From the NCBI GenBank assembly GCA_036417435.1, contig CM070901.1, positions 68,558,501 through 68,622,500 of the forward strand: DNA of 64,000 nucleotides, in the 5' to 3' direction. Positions within the stretch are counted from its first letter, which is position 1. Each line of letters starts with the position of its first letter. A program made the translations under genes and the position numbers. Below the pieces are notes generated by a model that had not been told where the DNA came from, did not search any database, and saw only the letters and a program-made list of their open reading frames with translations. This document shows, one piece after another, positions 34,984 to 47,889 of the stretch. The stretch is from Inia geoffrensis. Lineage: Eukaryota > Chordata > Mammalia > Artiodactyla > Iniidae.

Positions 34984-35800
34984 ATGAAAAGGCAGAGGGC
35001 TATGTACCAGATGAAGGAACAAGATAAAACCTCAGAAAAACAACTAAATGAAGTGTAGATAGGCAACCTTCCAGAAAAATAATTCAGAATAATGATAGTG
35101 AAGATGATCCAGGACCTCGGGAAAAGAATGGAGGCAAAGAATAAGAAGATGCAAGAAATGTTTAAAAAAGACCTAGAAGAATTAAAGAAATAACAAACAG
35201 AGATGAACAATACAATAACTGAAATGAAACCTACACTAGAAGGAATCAATAGCAAATTAACTGAGGCAGAAGAACGGATAAGTGACCTGGAATACAGAAT
35301 AGTAGAATTCACTGCTGCAGACAGAATAAAGAATGAAAAGAAGCGAAGACAGCCTAAGAGACCTCTGGGACAACATTAAATGCAACAACATTTGCATTAT
35401 AGGGGTCCCAGAAGGAGAAGAGAGAGAGAAAGGACCAGAGAAAATACTTGAAGAGATTATGGTCGAAAATTTCCCTAACACGGGAAAGGAAATAGCCACC
35501 CAAGTCCAGGAAGTACAGCAAGTCCCATACAGGATAAACCCAAGGAGAAACACGCTGAGACACACAGCAATCAAATTGGCAAAAATTAAAGACAAAGAAA
35601 AATTATTGAAAGCAGCAAGGGAAAAATGACAAAAAACATACAAGGGAACTCCCATAAGGTTAACAGCTGATTTCTCAGCAGAAACTCTACAAGCCAGAAA
35701 GGAGTGGCATGGTATACTTAAAGTGATGAAAGGGAAGAACCTACAACCAAGATTACTCTAGCTGGCAAGGATCTCATTCAGATTCGACAGAGAAATCAAA
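34984..35800 (+). pseudogene. L1 ORF1 remnant
   Basis: Opens MKRQRAMYQMKEQDKTSEKQ, is broken by stops in the coiled-coil part, and is best preserved at 35333-35629 (RRM-like ICIIGVPEGEEREKG, INPRRNTLRH). Not translatable as a whole. Confidence 0.82.
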
Positions 35801-35940
35801 AGCTTTACAGAGAAGCAAAAGCTAAGAGAATTCAGCACCACCAAACCAGCTCTACAACAAATGCTAAAGGAACTTCTCTAAGTGGGAAAAACAAGAGAAG
35901 AAAAGGACCTACAAAAACAAACCCAAAACAATTAAGAAAA

Positions 35941-38900
35941 TGGTCATAGGAACATACATATCAATAATTACCTTAAACATGAATGGATTAAATGCTCCAA
36001 TCAAAAGACACAGGCTTGATGAATGGATACTAAAACAAGACCCATATATATGCTGTCTATAAGAGACCTACTTCAGACCTAGGGACACATACAGATTGAA
36101 AGTGAGGGGATGGAAAATGATATTCCATGCACATGGAAATCAAAAGAAAGCTGGAGTAGCAATACTCATATCAGAAAAAACAGACTTTAAAATAAAGAAT
36201 GTTACAAGAGACGAGGAAGGACATTACATAATGATCAAGGGATCAATCCAAGAAGAAGATATAACAATTATAAATATATATGCACCCAACATAGGAGCAC
36301 CTCAATACACAAGGCAGCTACGAACAGCTATAAAAGAGGAAATCAACAGTAACACAATAATAGTGGGGGACCTTAACACCTCACTTACACCAATGGACAG
36401 ATCATCCAAAATGAAAATAAATAAGGAAACAGAAGCTTTAAATGACATAATAGACCAGACAGATTTAATTGATATTTATAGGACATTCCATCCAAAAACA
36501 GCAGATTACACTTTCTTCTCAAGTGTGCATGGAACATTCTCCAGGATAGATCACATCTTGGGTCACAAATCAAGCCTCAGTAAACTTAAGAAAACTGAAA
36601 TCACTTCAAGCATCTTTTCTCATCATGATGCTATGAGATTAGAATTCAATTACAGGGAATAAATGTAAAAAACACAAACTCATGGAGGCTAAACAATAAG
36701 TAACTAAATAACCAAGAGATCATGAAGAAATCAAAGAGGAAATCAAAAAATATCTAGAGACAAATTACAACGAAAACACGATGATCCAAAACCTATGGGA
36801 TGCAGCAAAAGTAGTTGTAAGAGGGAATTTTATAGCTATATAAGCTTACCTCAAGAAACAAGAAAAATCTCAATAAATAATCTAACCTTACAACTAAAGG
36901 AACCAGAGAAAGAAGAACAAACAAAACTGAAAGTTAGTAGAAGGAAAGAAATAATACAGATCAGAGCAGAAATAAATGAAATAGAAACAAAAAAGCAATA
37001 GCAAAGATCAATAAAACTAAAATCTGGTTCTTTGAGAAGATAAACTAAACTGATAAACCATTAGCCAGACTCATCAAGAAAAAGAGGGAGAGGACTCAAA
37101 TCAATCAAATTAGAAATGAAAAAGGAAAAGTTACAACAGACACCGCAGAAATACAAAGCATCCTAAGAGACTACTACAAGCAACTCTATGCCAATAAAAT
37201 GGACAGCCTGGAAGAAATGGACAAATTCTTAAAAGGGTATAACTTTCCAATACTGAACCAGGAAGAAACAGAAAATATGAACAGACTAACCAGAAGTAAT
37301 GAAATTGAAACTGATTAAAAACCTTCCAACAAACAAAAGTCCAGGACCAGATTGCTTCACAGGTGAACTCTATCAAACATTTAGAGAAGAGCTAACACCC
37401 ATCCTTCTAAAACTGTTCCAAAAACTTGCAGAGGAAGGAACACTCCCAACTCATTCTATGAGGCCACCATCACCCTGATACCAAAACCAGACAAAGATAC
37501 TACAAAAAAAGAAAATTACAGACCAACATTACTGATGAATATAGATGCAAAAATCCTCAACAAAATACTAGCAAACAGAATCCAACAACACATTAAAAGG
37601 ATCATACACCATGATCAAGTGGGATTTATCCCAGGGATGCAAAGATTCTTCAATATATGCAAATAAATCAATGTGATACACCATATTAACAAATTGAAGA
37701 ATAAAAACCATATGATCATCTCAATAGATGCAGAAAAAGCTTTTGACAAAATTCAACACCGATTTTTGATAAAAACTCTCCAGAAAGTGGGCATAGAGGG
37801 AACCTACCTCAACATAATAAAGGCCATATATGACAAACCCAGAGCAAACCTCAATCTCAATGGTGAAAAACTGAAAGCATTTCCTCTAAGATCAGGAACA
37901 AGACAAGGATGTCCACTCCCACCACTATTATTCAACATAGTTTTGGAAGTCCTAGCCTTGGCAATCAGAGAAGAAAATGAAATAAAAGGAATACAAATTG
38001 GAAAAGAAGAAGTAAAACTGTCACTGTTTGCAGATGACATGATACTATACATAGAGAATCCTAAAGATGCCTCCAGAAAACTACTAGAGCTAATCAATAA
38101 ATCTGGTAAAGTAGCAGGATACAAAATTAATGCACAGAAATCTCTTGCATTCCTGTACACTAATGATGAAAAATCTGAAAGAGAAATTAAGTAAACACTC
38201 CCGTTTACCATTGCAACAAAAAGAATAAAATACCTAGGAATAAACTTACCTAGGGAGACAAAAGACCTGTATGCAGAAAACTATATGACACTGATGAAAG
38301 AAATTAAAGATGATACAGATGGAGAGATATGCCATGTTCTTGGATTGGAAAAATCAATATTGTTGATATGACTCTACTACCCAAAGCAATCTACAGATTC
38401 AATGCAACCCCTATCAAATTACCAATGACATTTTTTTACAGAGCTAGAACAAAAAGTTTTAAAATTTGTATGGAGACACAAAAGACCCCGAATAGCCAAA
38501 GCAGTCTTGAGGGGAAAAAACGGAGCTGGAGGAATCAGACTCCCTGACTTCAGACTATACTACAAAGCTACAGTAATCAAGACAATATGGTACTGGCACA
38601 AAAACAGGAACATATATCAATGGAACAAGATAGAAAGCCCAGAGGTAAACCCATGCACCTATGGTCAACTAATCTATGGCAAAGGAGGCAAGGATATACA
38701 ATGGAGAAAAGACAGTCTCTTCAATAAGTGGTGCTGGGAAAACTGGACAGCTACATGGAAAAGAATGAAATTAGAACACTCCCTAACACCATACACAAAA
38801 ATAAACTCAAAATGGATTAGAGACCTAAATTTAAGACCAGACACTACAAAACTCTTAGATGAAAACATAGGAAGAACACTGTTTGACATAAATCACAGCA

Positions 38901-39850
38901 AGATCTTTTTTGACCCACCTCCTAGAGTAATGGAAATAAAAACAAAAATAAACAAATGGGGGCTTCCCTGGTGGTGCAGTGGTTAAGCATCCGCCTGCCA
39001 ATGCAGGGGACGCAGGTTCGTGCCATGGTCCGGGAAGATCCCACATGCGGTGGAGCGGCTGGGCCCATGAGCTATGGCCGCTGAGCCTGCGCGTCCGGAG
39101 CCTATGCTCCGCAACGGGAGAGGCCACAACAGTGAGAGGCCCGCGTACCACACAAAAAAAATAAAATAAACAAATGGGACCTAATGAAACTTAAAAGCTT
39201 TTGCACAACAAAGGAAACCACAAACAAGAGGAAAAGACAACCCTCAGAATTGGGAGAAAATATTTGCAAATGAATCAACGGACAAAGGATTAATCTCCAA
39301 AATATATAAACAGCTCATGCAGCTCGATATTAAGAAAACAAACAACCCAATCCAAAAATGGTCAGAAGACCTAAATAGACATTTCTCCAAAGAAGACATA
39401 CGGATGGCCAAGAAGCACATGAAAAGCTGCTCAACATCACTAGTTATTACAGAAATGCAAATCAAAACTACAATGAGGTATCACCTCACACCAGTTAGAA
39501 TGGGCTTCATCCGAAAATCTACAAACAACAAAAGCTGGAGAGGGTGTGGAGAAAAGGGAACCCTCTTGCACTGTTAGTGGGAATGTAAACTGATACAGCC
39601 ATTATGGAGAACAGTATGGAGGTTCCTTGAAAAACTAAAAATAGAATTACCATATGATCCAGCAATCCCACTACTGGGCATATACCCAGAGAAAACCACA
39701 ATTCAAAAAGACACATGCACCCCAATGTTCATTGCAGCACTATTTACAGTAGCCAGGTCATGGAAGCCACCTAAAATGCCCATCGACAGACGAATGGATA
39801 AAGATGTGGTACATATATATAATGGAATATTACTCAGCCCTAAAAAGGAA
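35941..39850 (+). pseudogene. L1 ORF2 remnant
   Basis: Pieces: endonuclease 36096-36662 (SRIDHILGH present; the catalytic SDH reads SHH), connector 36795-37001, reverse transcriptase 37673-38194 with DAEKAFD, RQGCP and FADD at 38027-38038, then 38329-38986 and, after the SINE, 39317-39577. Frameshifts and stops separate the pieces. Confidence 0.88.
38961..39162 (+). mobile_element. CHR SINE, younger GC-rich type, inside L1 ORF2
   Basis: GGCTTCCCTGGTGGTGCAG to GCGTACCAC and an A-tail. Flanked by a perfect 16-bp AAAATAAACAAATGGG at 38945-38960 and 39163-39178. L1 ORF2 resumes without loss after the second copy. Confidence 0.96.
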
Positions 39851-40170
39851 TGAAATTGGGTCATTTGTTGACACGTGGATGGATCTAGAGACTGTCATAC
39901 AGAGTGAAGTAAGTCAGAAAGAGAAAAACAAATATATATTAACGCATATATGTGGAACCTAGAAAAATGGTACAGATGAACCGGTTTGCAGGGCAGAAAT
40001 TGAGACACAGATGTAGGGAACAAATGTATGGACACCAAGGGGGGAAAGCCGTGGGGAGGGTGAGGGGGGGTGATAAACTGGGTGATTGGGATTGACATGT
40101 ATACACTGATGTGTATAAAATTGATGACTAATAAGAACCTGTTGTATAGAAAAAATTGGAAGGATACACA

Positions 40171-41683
40171 AGAAAATAATAACTTTTCAGTGGAGGGTAG
40201 TGGTACAGGGGTTGTTCAGGGGCAGAACTAGGTGCACAATCTAGTTAGGAACAAATAAATGAATCCAGTTACAATCTAGGTTACACTTTAGGACCAAATA
40301 CATGGGGTCATAAATGAGACTTTCTTTTCAACAGAAGTTGAAAACTCTCTACAAAGTTCAAGCAATGTCTTCTGAAAATGTAACTTGATTTTAATCCATT
40401 GAGTCAGGGCTTCTTGAACCTGTGAATGAATTGCCCTTAACACGTTAAAATAATTTAACACAACATTATCCATCACATGGGTGTTTCACTAGTGTGTGCC
40501 CATGAGTGACCAGACAACTCATGGGCCTTCCCATTGGTATTTCATTTGGAAAGAGTTGTGGCCTTCTATCTGCTATAACATTCATGTTCATTAAAGTTAT
40601 GGACAGAACGTCTGGCCATTGTGGTTTGGATAAATAAACTGACACAACCCTAGGCAATTTTGGTTTTTTAAGTTCTATATTTTATTGCCCTCTTTTCTTT
40701 CTGGAAGAAATAGGCAGTGAAATCATAGGATCTCAAGGCAGTGAATCTCAAGGTTTTCAAATTTTATCACCTCTCCCACAAAATGTGTGCCCTGATGACT
40801 ATCAATAGACAAAGGTATTGAAAAACTGAGAGATAATGTCTTTAGAAATCATTTGCTGACTATCACTGGTCATAGGCACTTACTTATGAACATGCTATAA
40901 AGCTATAAAGGTACACATGGTCACTAAAGCATATGCAGGTGAAAAAATTTCACTTGTATAAAATCAACCCAAGTATTTACCAAAGCCCCCATGAGGGAGG
41001 ATGAGCTGTCTTCTTTGCCTTGAGGCCTGATGGTAGGATAACTTGTGCAATACCATTGAGCAGCTCTGGACCCATGGAGCAAACCAGCCATGGCTAATAA
41101 TTCCTAGAACACTTTTTGTTCATGTGTGCCGTGTGATAGGCTACACAAGCTTGGTGCCACCTAGCAGCCATCTGAGAAGCCCTAAAGATGATCTGGGTAT
41201 CAAAAGAAAAAGAACACAAAACACCATATTAGTCTCCAAGAATTCAGAAAGTGGGCTCTGACTTTGGAGAAGAGCAATATTTGACAGAACTGTCAGGGGA
41301 ATATAGTCAGCTGATAAAGGTAAGAACAAAGATACCTATGAATAGAAAATGACCACAGCCCTGGCTGTGTTATTAACCAAATTAACTATTTTATAATAAC
41401 TAAAACAGAAAGTCAGAAAAGAACTTGAGAAATGTTTATTTGTCCAGAAGTGAGAAACCCCTATTTTTACAATTAATGAAGTACCCAAAAGCATAGCCAG
41501 AGTCAGTCTAAAAGTTAATTTTCAGAAGAGTACCCACTCTGGTGAGGCAATGTTTTGCCACCTGAGCAGAATATGCAGAAACAAACAAATGAAAAGACAG
41601 TAAACTACTTCACAATGAGCATAGACCACAAAATCAGAGGCAAATTTTCACTTGTCTCATCTATAAGTAGCCCTCTCACCTCA
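40171..41683. other. Spacer, nothing recognised
   Basis: No gene-like frame and no identifiable repeat; moderate AT content. Confidence 0.5.
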
Positions 41684-41697
41684 ATTTTACACTTTTT

Positions 41698-41865
41698 TAA
41701 AATACTTATTTATTCATTTTGGCTGCGCCGGGTCTTAGCTGCAGCACGCTGGCTTCTTAGTTGCGGCATGCATTTGGGATCTAGTTCCCCAACCAGGTAT
41801 TGAGCTCAGACCCCTGCATTGGGAGCGTGGAGTCTTACTGTCTGGACTACCAGGGAAGTCCCTCT
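41698..41865 (-). mobile_element. CHR-type SINE, minus strand, short
   Basis: Head (GGGACTTCCCTGGTAG in element sense) at 41862 and (TTTA)n tail at left. Flanked by perfect 14-bp ATTTTACACTTTTT at 41684-41697 and 41866-41879. Confidence 0.92.
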
Positions 41866-42079
41866 ATTTTACACTTTTTAAAAATTCAACGTACCTTTGT
41901 AAAGACAAACACACTCTTGTGTCTTGTGTGTTTCTCTTTTACTCTCACACTGTTACACTCACAACACTTCACTCCTGACACCCAAAGTGTGGGTTTCCTA
42001 CATGTCAAGCTGTTCTCCATGACACCAGCTGGGTGTCCTGCAATCAATTCAGTTCTGACACTACCTACCTGGAGTTAGC

Positions 42080-42900
42080 GTTAGATCCCACAAATTAAGG
42101 GCTCAGTCCCATGAGACTACCCCCACTTTAGATGCCAATCACAAATTTCAGGTTATCACCTGTACTTCTGAGCAATCAGCTATAAACCAGGGTTCCCATG
42201 ACCCCTTCCTTGAGTTCCATAACTTGCTAATATGTCTCACAGAATTCAGGGAAACACTTACTTATGTTTATCAGTTTATTATATGATAAAGGATATTATA
42301 AAATACACAGATGAACAGCCAGATGAAGAGATACACAGGGTGAAGTCTGGGAGGGTCCTGAGGATAGGAGTTTCTGTCACCATGGAGTTGGGGTGGCCCC
42401 ACTCTCCCAATTGGTGGATGTGTTCACCAACCCAGAAGCTCTCTGAACCCCATACTTGGGTGCAAGTGGTGGGCAAGAGCTGAGGAGTAAAGGTCCCCAT
42501 ATTCTACCTGTTAATGTGGCTGAGAGGTGAGAGTTAAGATTGAGACAAGCTGTCCAAATGGTGTTGACTCTTCATTTTCTGCTGAGTGGGAGGAGGAAGA
42601 GATGTTATTGCGACAATACAACAGCAAGCCCCACAAGTACCAGCCATAAAGTGATAAGGTGGTGTTCACTTAGTCAAGGTATCCCCAAAGTTAAAATTAA
42701 TGCTGTCAGTAGTGAGGAAATAGAGCTTTGGGTAGAACAAAATCAGAAGTTTGGTTGCTCGAGCCTTGGCCCATCACATGAAATGGAAAGTAAATGCAAA
42801 GCCTTGGTTACTGACACAGAGCCACTCTCAAGAGTCTGGTTAAGTCATTGCCCTCTGCTCCACAGGGAAACACTATCTTTATCTTCCAAGGTTATTACAG
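42080..42900 (+). mobile_element. Probable old LTR (ERVL-like), family not named
   Basis: GCCAATCACAAATTTCAGG, ATAAACCAGGGTTCCCATGA, GTCTCACAGAATTCAG, TTATTATATGATAAAGGATA and TGTTCACCAACCCAGAAGC are known to me as parts of one dispersed mammalian LTR-type repeat, but I cannot give its name. No retroviral gene is visible. Ends are uncertain. Confidence 0.45.
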
Positions 42901-43264
42901 GTTGAGCTGTTTATAGAAAGCCTCTCTTGGAGGTGACATTAAGCTGACATTTAAATGACAAGAGTTTGGCAAAAGAAGGTCAAGTGGTCAGCATTTCAGG
43001 CAGAGAACACCTAATAAAAGAACCTTCGTTGAAAATGAGCAAGATGTGTTCCAGGGACAGACAGAAGGACTGAATGTGGGGAATGAGGAAAAGAGAAGAA
43101 TCAAGGGTAACTCCTATGTTTTTTAGCTTGAGCATGTAAGTGGATGGCGATGCTGTTTAATGAAGCATGATCATGAGGAAAGAAGCAGATTTGAGCAGGG
43201 AATCAGTTCTAGAGTTCTGGGGAGAAATGAGGGCAAGAAATAGAGACTTGAGAGTACTTGGCAT
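42901..43264. other. Spacer, nothing recognised
   Basis: No coding-looking frame. ACATTAAGCTGACATTTAAATG-type sequence hints at an old repeat, unassigned. Confidence 0.4.
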
Positions 43265-43510
43265 ATAACTAACATTTATTAGGTGCTTACTGTGTCCCAG
43301 GCACTATCTAAGCAGTTCATGAATATTTTCTTAGTTATACTCTCAACATCTGTATGGGGTTAGCACTGTATTATTTTCATTTTAAACATGAAGAAACAGA
43401 GAAATTTTCCCCATGGTCACTCAGCTAATGGAGGTAAAGTCAGAAGAAAAACTCAGGCAGGCTAACTGCAGAGCCCAAGTGCATTACCACTATGCTATGT
43501 TATCTGGAAT
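43265..43510 (-). mobile_element. MIR-family remnant, minus strand
   Basis: ACATTTATTAGGTGCTTACTG, CCAGGCACTATCTAAGCAG, ATGAAGAAACAGAG and GTCACTCAGCTAATGG are in reversed MIR order. Confidence 0.75.
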
Positions 43511-44337
43511 ACAATGGTATTTAAAGCTGTGGGACCAGATGATGTCACCCAGGTACAGTGTGTAGATAAAGAGAGAAAGGCATTGAAGTACTACAGCGCT
43601 TAGTCATGTCCTTTCAGAATTTACAGTTTCTTCTGTGTGGTTCTGTACTTACCCTACAGGAAGCTAATTTACCCATTTGATCTGCCTCACCAAGAATATG
43701 CCTGTACAGATGACCAACCCAGCTCCCAAACTAGACCTACCAGCTGTTATAAATTAATAAAGTAGCATTCTTATTTATAATTGTATGTATGGCTGGTTTG
43801 ATTCTATTATTTCCCCTTGATTAATTGATAAAAATAGAAAGTCTGAACAAGTAGTGACCTTCCAAAATGCTAAAACTCTGTGGGGTCCCACCTGAAGCAC
43901 CCAGCAGGCTTTTGTGGGCATCTTTTTAGTCACAATATGTGTCATACCAGGAATTCTGGAAAGTAGGGTTTCCATGTGGCTTGTTAAAAATTCAAAGAAA
44001 ATAAAATTCCAAACTGAAAATTCTTAACTCAGGATTTTCCTCAAACAGTACACAATTTCAGCAACTATTTATAAGCTTTGGCAAGGCAAAGACCCTGCTC
44101 TCAGGAAGAACCATGGCAGCTGAGGACGAGCGAGTACCAGGTATGGACTCTGTGGTCTAAACATGAGAGATTTCCGCAAAGTTCCTCTTTTCTTTAGTTT
44201 TGAGCAATTGGTATATACATATATATCAGCAGGGCGCATTAGATTCTCTAATTCTCTCTCTCTCTTTTTAGATTTCCAAAGAGAGCTTTTGTTCCTTTGC
44301 TTTTGGTTTTTAAATTTTTTTTGTTTTTATACAATTT
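43511..44337. other. Spacer containing an exon-like motif at 44066-44146
   Basis: Mostly unassigned sequence. The one item of note is a TATA-like box, Kozak ATG and splice-donor-like GTATGG described under findings. Confidence 0.4.
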
Positions 44338-44620
44338 TAAAGGTTACTTTCCATTATTACAAAATATTGGCTATATTTCTACCCCTATATTTCCCTACCC
44401 TCCTCCCCACTGGTAAACACTAGTTTGTGTTCTACATCTGTGAACCCGATTCTCTTATGTTATATTCACTTAGTTTGTTATATTTATTAGGCTCTACATA
44501 TAAGCAATATCATATAGTATTTATCTTTCTCTGTCTGACTTATTTCACTTAGCATAAAGCCCTCCAAGTCCATCCATGTTACTGTAAATGGCAAAAGTTC
44601 ATTCTCTCTCTCTTTTTTAA
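44338..44620 (-). mobile_element. L1 3' UTR partial copy
   Basis: Parallels 44690-45030 of the next element, from TAAAGGTTA to AAATGGCAAAA...TTCATTCT, but lacks the terminal 70 bp and some internal parts. Same orientation as its neighbour. Confidence 0.75.
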
Positions 44621-45061
44621 TTGAAGTATTGCTGCCTTACAATATTATATTAGTTTCAGGTGTACAACATAGTGATTCACAATATTAAAGGTTATATTTC
44701 ATTTATAGTTATTGTAAAATATTGGCTATATTACCTGTATTGTACAATATATCCTTGTAGCTTATTTATTTCATACATAGTAGTTTGTACCTCTTAATCC
44801 TCTACCCCTATTTTGCTCCTCCCTCTTCCTTCTCCCCACTGGTGACCACTAGTCTGTTCTCTATGTCTGTGAGTCTGTTTCTTTTTTGTTATATTTACTA
44901 CTTGTTTTATTTTTTAGATTCCACTTATGTGATATCATACAGTATTTATCTTTCTCTGTCTGACTTATTTCACTTAGCATGATGCCCTCCAAGTCCATTC
45001 ATGTTGTTGCAAATGGCAAAATTTCATTCTTTTTATGGCTGAGTAGTATTCCATTGTGTGT

Positions 45062-45099
<38 letters not shown>

Positions 45100-46560
45100 C
45101 TCACACCTTCTTTATCCATTCATCTGTTGATGGACACTTAGGTTGCTTTTTTATCTTGGAAATTATAAATAATGCTGCTATGAACATTGGGATGCATATA
45201 TCTTTTCGAATTAGTGTTTTCTTTTTTTCTTTCTTTTTTTTTTTTTTTTCAGATATATTCCCAGGACTGGAATTGCTGGGTCATATGGTAGTTCTATTTT
45301 TTTGTTTTTTGAGGAAACTCCATACTGTTTTCTACAGTGGCTGGACAAATTTACATTCCCACCAACAGTGTACAAGGGTTCCCTTTTCTCCACACTCTTG
45401 CCAATATTTGTTATTTGTGTTCTTTTTGATGATAGCCATTCTGATCAGTGTGAGGTGATATCTCACTGTAGTTTTAATTTGCATTTCTCTGATGATAAAT
45501 GATGTTGAGCATCATTTCATGTGCCTGTTGACCAACTGTATGTCTTCTTTGGAAAAATGCCTGTTCAGGTCCTCTGCCTATTTTTTAATCAAGTTGTTTT
45601 TTTTTGATATTGAGGTATGTTAGTTCTTTATATATTTTGGATATTAACCCCCTATCAAACATATCATTTGCAAATGGCTTCTCCCACTTTTTCATTTTGT
45701 TGATGGTTTCCTTTGCTGTGCAAAAGCTTTTAAGTTTGATTTTAAGTTGATTAAGTTTCCCATTTGTTTATTTTTGCTTTTGTTTCCTTTGCCTGAGGAG
45801 GCAGATCCAAAAAGATATTGCTAAGACCTATGTCAAAAAGGATACTCTCTCTGTTTTCTTCTAGGAGTTTTATGGTTTCTGGTCTTATATTTAGGTCTCT
45901 AACCCTTTTTGAGTTTATTTTTGTACATGATGTAAGTGTTCTAATTACATTCTTTTACATGTAGCTGTTCAGTATTACTAACACCACACATTGAAGAGAT
46001 TGTCTTTTCCCCATTGTATACTCTTGCTTCCTTATCGTAGATTAATTGCCCATAAATGCATGGGTTTATTTCTGGGTTCTCTATTCTGTTTCCTTGATCT
46101 ATGCATCTGTTTTTATTACCATACCAGTACCATACTTTTTTGATCACTGTAGCTTTGTAGGCATAGTCTGAAGTCAGGGAGTGTTACCTCCGGCTTTGTT
46201 CCTTTTTCTTGGGAATGCTTTGAATATTCAGGGTATTTTGTAGTTCCATATAAAGTTTAGGATTATTTTTTCTAGTTCATAGAAAAATGTCTTGGGTATT
46301 TTGATAGCAATTGCATTAAATCTGTAGATTACTTTGGGTTGTATGGACATTTTAACAGTTTTAATTCTTTCATTGTATGAACATGGGATAACTTTCCATT
46401 TATTTGTACCTTCAATTTCCTTCATCAGTGATTTATGATTCTCAGAGTATACGTCTTTTACCTCCTTGGTTAAATTTATTCCTAGGTATTTTATTCTTTC
46501 CCTATCTCTTTTTATTTTATTCTTAAAACAAAAGATTTGTTTATTTAAAAAATATTTTTT
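44621..46560 (-). mobile_element. 5'-truncated L1, minus strand
   Basis: The 3' end begins at the left (AATTGAAGTATTGCTGCC). A (TG)n run at 45055-45097 lies within it. ORF2 C-terminal pieces are readable at 45393-45211, 46147-45941 and 46500-46228 ([16 protein letters not shown]). Truncated in the reverse transcriptase region near 46560. No intact frame. Confidence 0.85.
45055..45097. repeat. (TG)n microsatellite
   Basis: About 43 bp of TG with one TA interruption, at the L1 position where sister copies read CATTGTATATATGTG or similar. Confidence 0.95.
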
Positions 46561-46570
46561 TATAACTTTT

Positions 46571-46777
46571 TTTTTTTTTTTTTTTGCAGTACGCGGGCCT
46601 CTCACTGTTGTGGCCTCTCCCATAGTGGAGCACAGGCTCTGGACGCGCTGGCTCAGCGGCCATGGCTCACGGGCCCAGCCACTCTGCGGCATGTGGGATC
46701 TTCCCAGACCCGGGCACGAACCCGTGTCCCCTGCATCAGCAGGCAGACTCTCAACCACTGCGCCACCAGGGAAGCCC
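46571..46777 (-). mobile_element. CHR SINE, younger GC-rich type, minus strand
   Basis: Poly(T) at about 46567-46585, head at 46777. Flanks TTTTTTTATAACTTTT and TTTTTTTCATAACTTTT suggest a target duplication with one extra base. It marks the 5' end of the truncated L1. Confidence 0.9.
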
Positions 46778-46793
46778 TTTTTTTCATAACTTT

Positions 46794-47089
46794 TATTTCA
46801 GTTACCATCACTGACCTTAATAAAGTAACTCCCTCATTTCTCCAGGAAACCTATTGACAACTTCCTAAAGTCCCATGATTTTGACACTCACTTTTTAGCA
46901 ATTACTTGGACACAGGTTCCTCACTGAAGAGAAGAGAGGCTCTTCCTGGTCAAAAAGTTCTTGTGCCCAACGTTTTCAAGCAGAAGTTTTTCCATGGAGA
47001 TGAAATGACATTTTTTCAAGGAAACCTTCCCAGTTGGCCCCTCTTGGTTAGGTTCCTATTATAAGGTCCCATTACTCCTTCATTACATT
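46794..47089. other. Spacer, nothing recognised
   Basis: No frame or repeat assigned. Confidence 0.45.
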
Positions 47090-47220
47090 CATCACATTTG
47101 ATATTATGTGATCCGTATCTGTGAACAAAGAGCACATCTGTATTACTCATTGCCATATCACCAATACCTAGCACAGTTCCTGGCACACAGAAGATGCTCA
47201 ACAAATATTTGCTGAATGAC
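47090..47220 (+). mobile_element. L2-type LINE 3' end remnant
   Basis: ACCTAGCACAGTTCCTGGCAC, GATGCTCAACAAATATTTGC and TGAATGAC follow the ancient L2 3' end order. Confidence 0.7.
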
Positions 47221-47889
47221 TAAAATGAGTGGAAAACACTGGACACAGATAAGGCAGCTTCCAGCAACATAATGAACATGATCATTATGATCTCAAAGAC
47301 TGCATAGTAATCTCAATGACTTTCATGAAGAAACTTGAGAAGATATTTGTAAATTATTGGTATATTGTTACAGTTTATTTTCATTCTATACCCATAGCAA
47401 TTAATATAAGTATTGAAATACATTAAAGAAGCTTATCTGAAACTCTCTAAACTTGGTAAAACTCTTGAATTTCCTCTGTTTTATTGATCATGTTGGCAAG
47501 AAATTTATGGTCAGATAATTTTTATTGTAAGCTGTTCCTTTAATTTCTGTGGCCTCTAGTGATGAAGTCTCCCCAGCTTGGCTCTTTTCTATGTCATTAT
47601 GAATGTCTCTCTGGGTCAGTTAAGAGGTCCAATGAATTGCTTTGCATAAACTCTACAGATAAGGCCATATCACAACATATCATTTAAGAGTCTCATAAAT
47701 GACAATTTGATGTAGATGGTGCAATTCTATAATATAAGGAACAATGAGTTTACCAAACTATTTATTATATTCATGAAATTTAGATCTCAACATATCTCCT
47801 GGATCCAGTATCTTAGTGTTAAGTAAGGGGTGTTTGGGCCCCTCAAGCTGTCATAGGAACACAAAGCTTCTTTTAGGGTCTTGCTACTT
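47221..47889. other. Spacer, nothing recognised
   Basis: AT-rich, no coding-looking frame. Confidence 0.5.

Larger units (their letters stand above)
34838..40170 (+). mobile_element. L1 retrotransposon, 5'-truncated, split by a SINE
   Basis: Starts in the last part of the 5' UTR, then ORF1 (from about 34984), ORF2 and a 3' UTR ending ...GATGACTAATAAGAACCTG near 40140. The 3' UTR differs from that of the L1 at 12483-19581, so this is another subfamily. A CHR SINE sits at 38961-39162. Target duplication not found. Confidence 0.9.
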
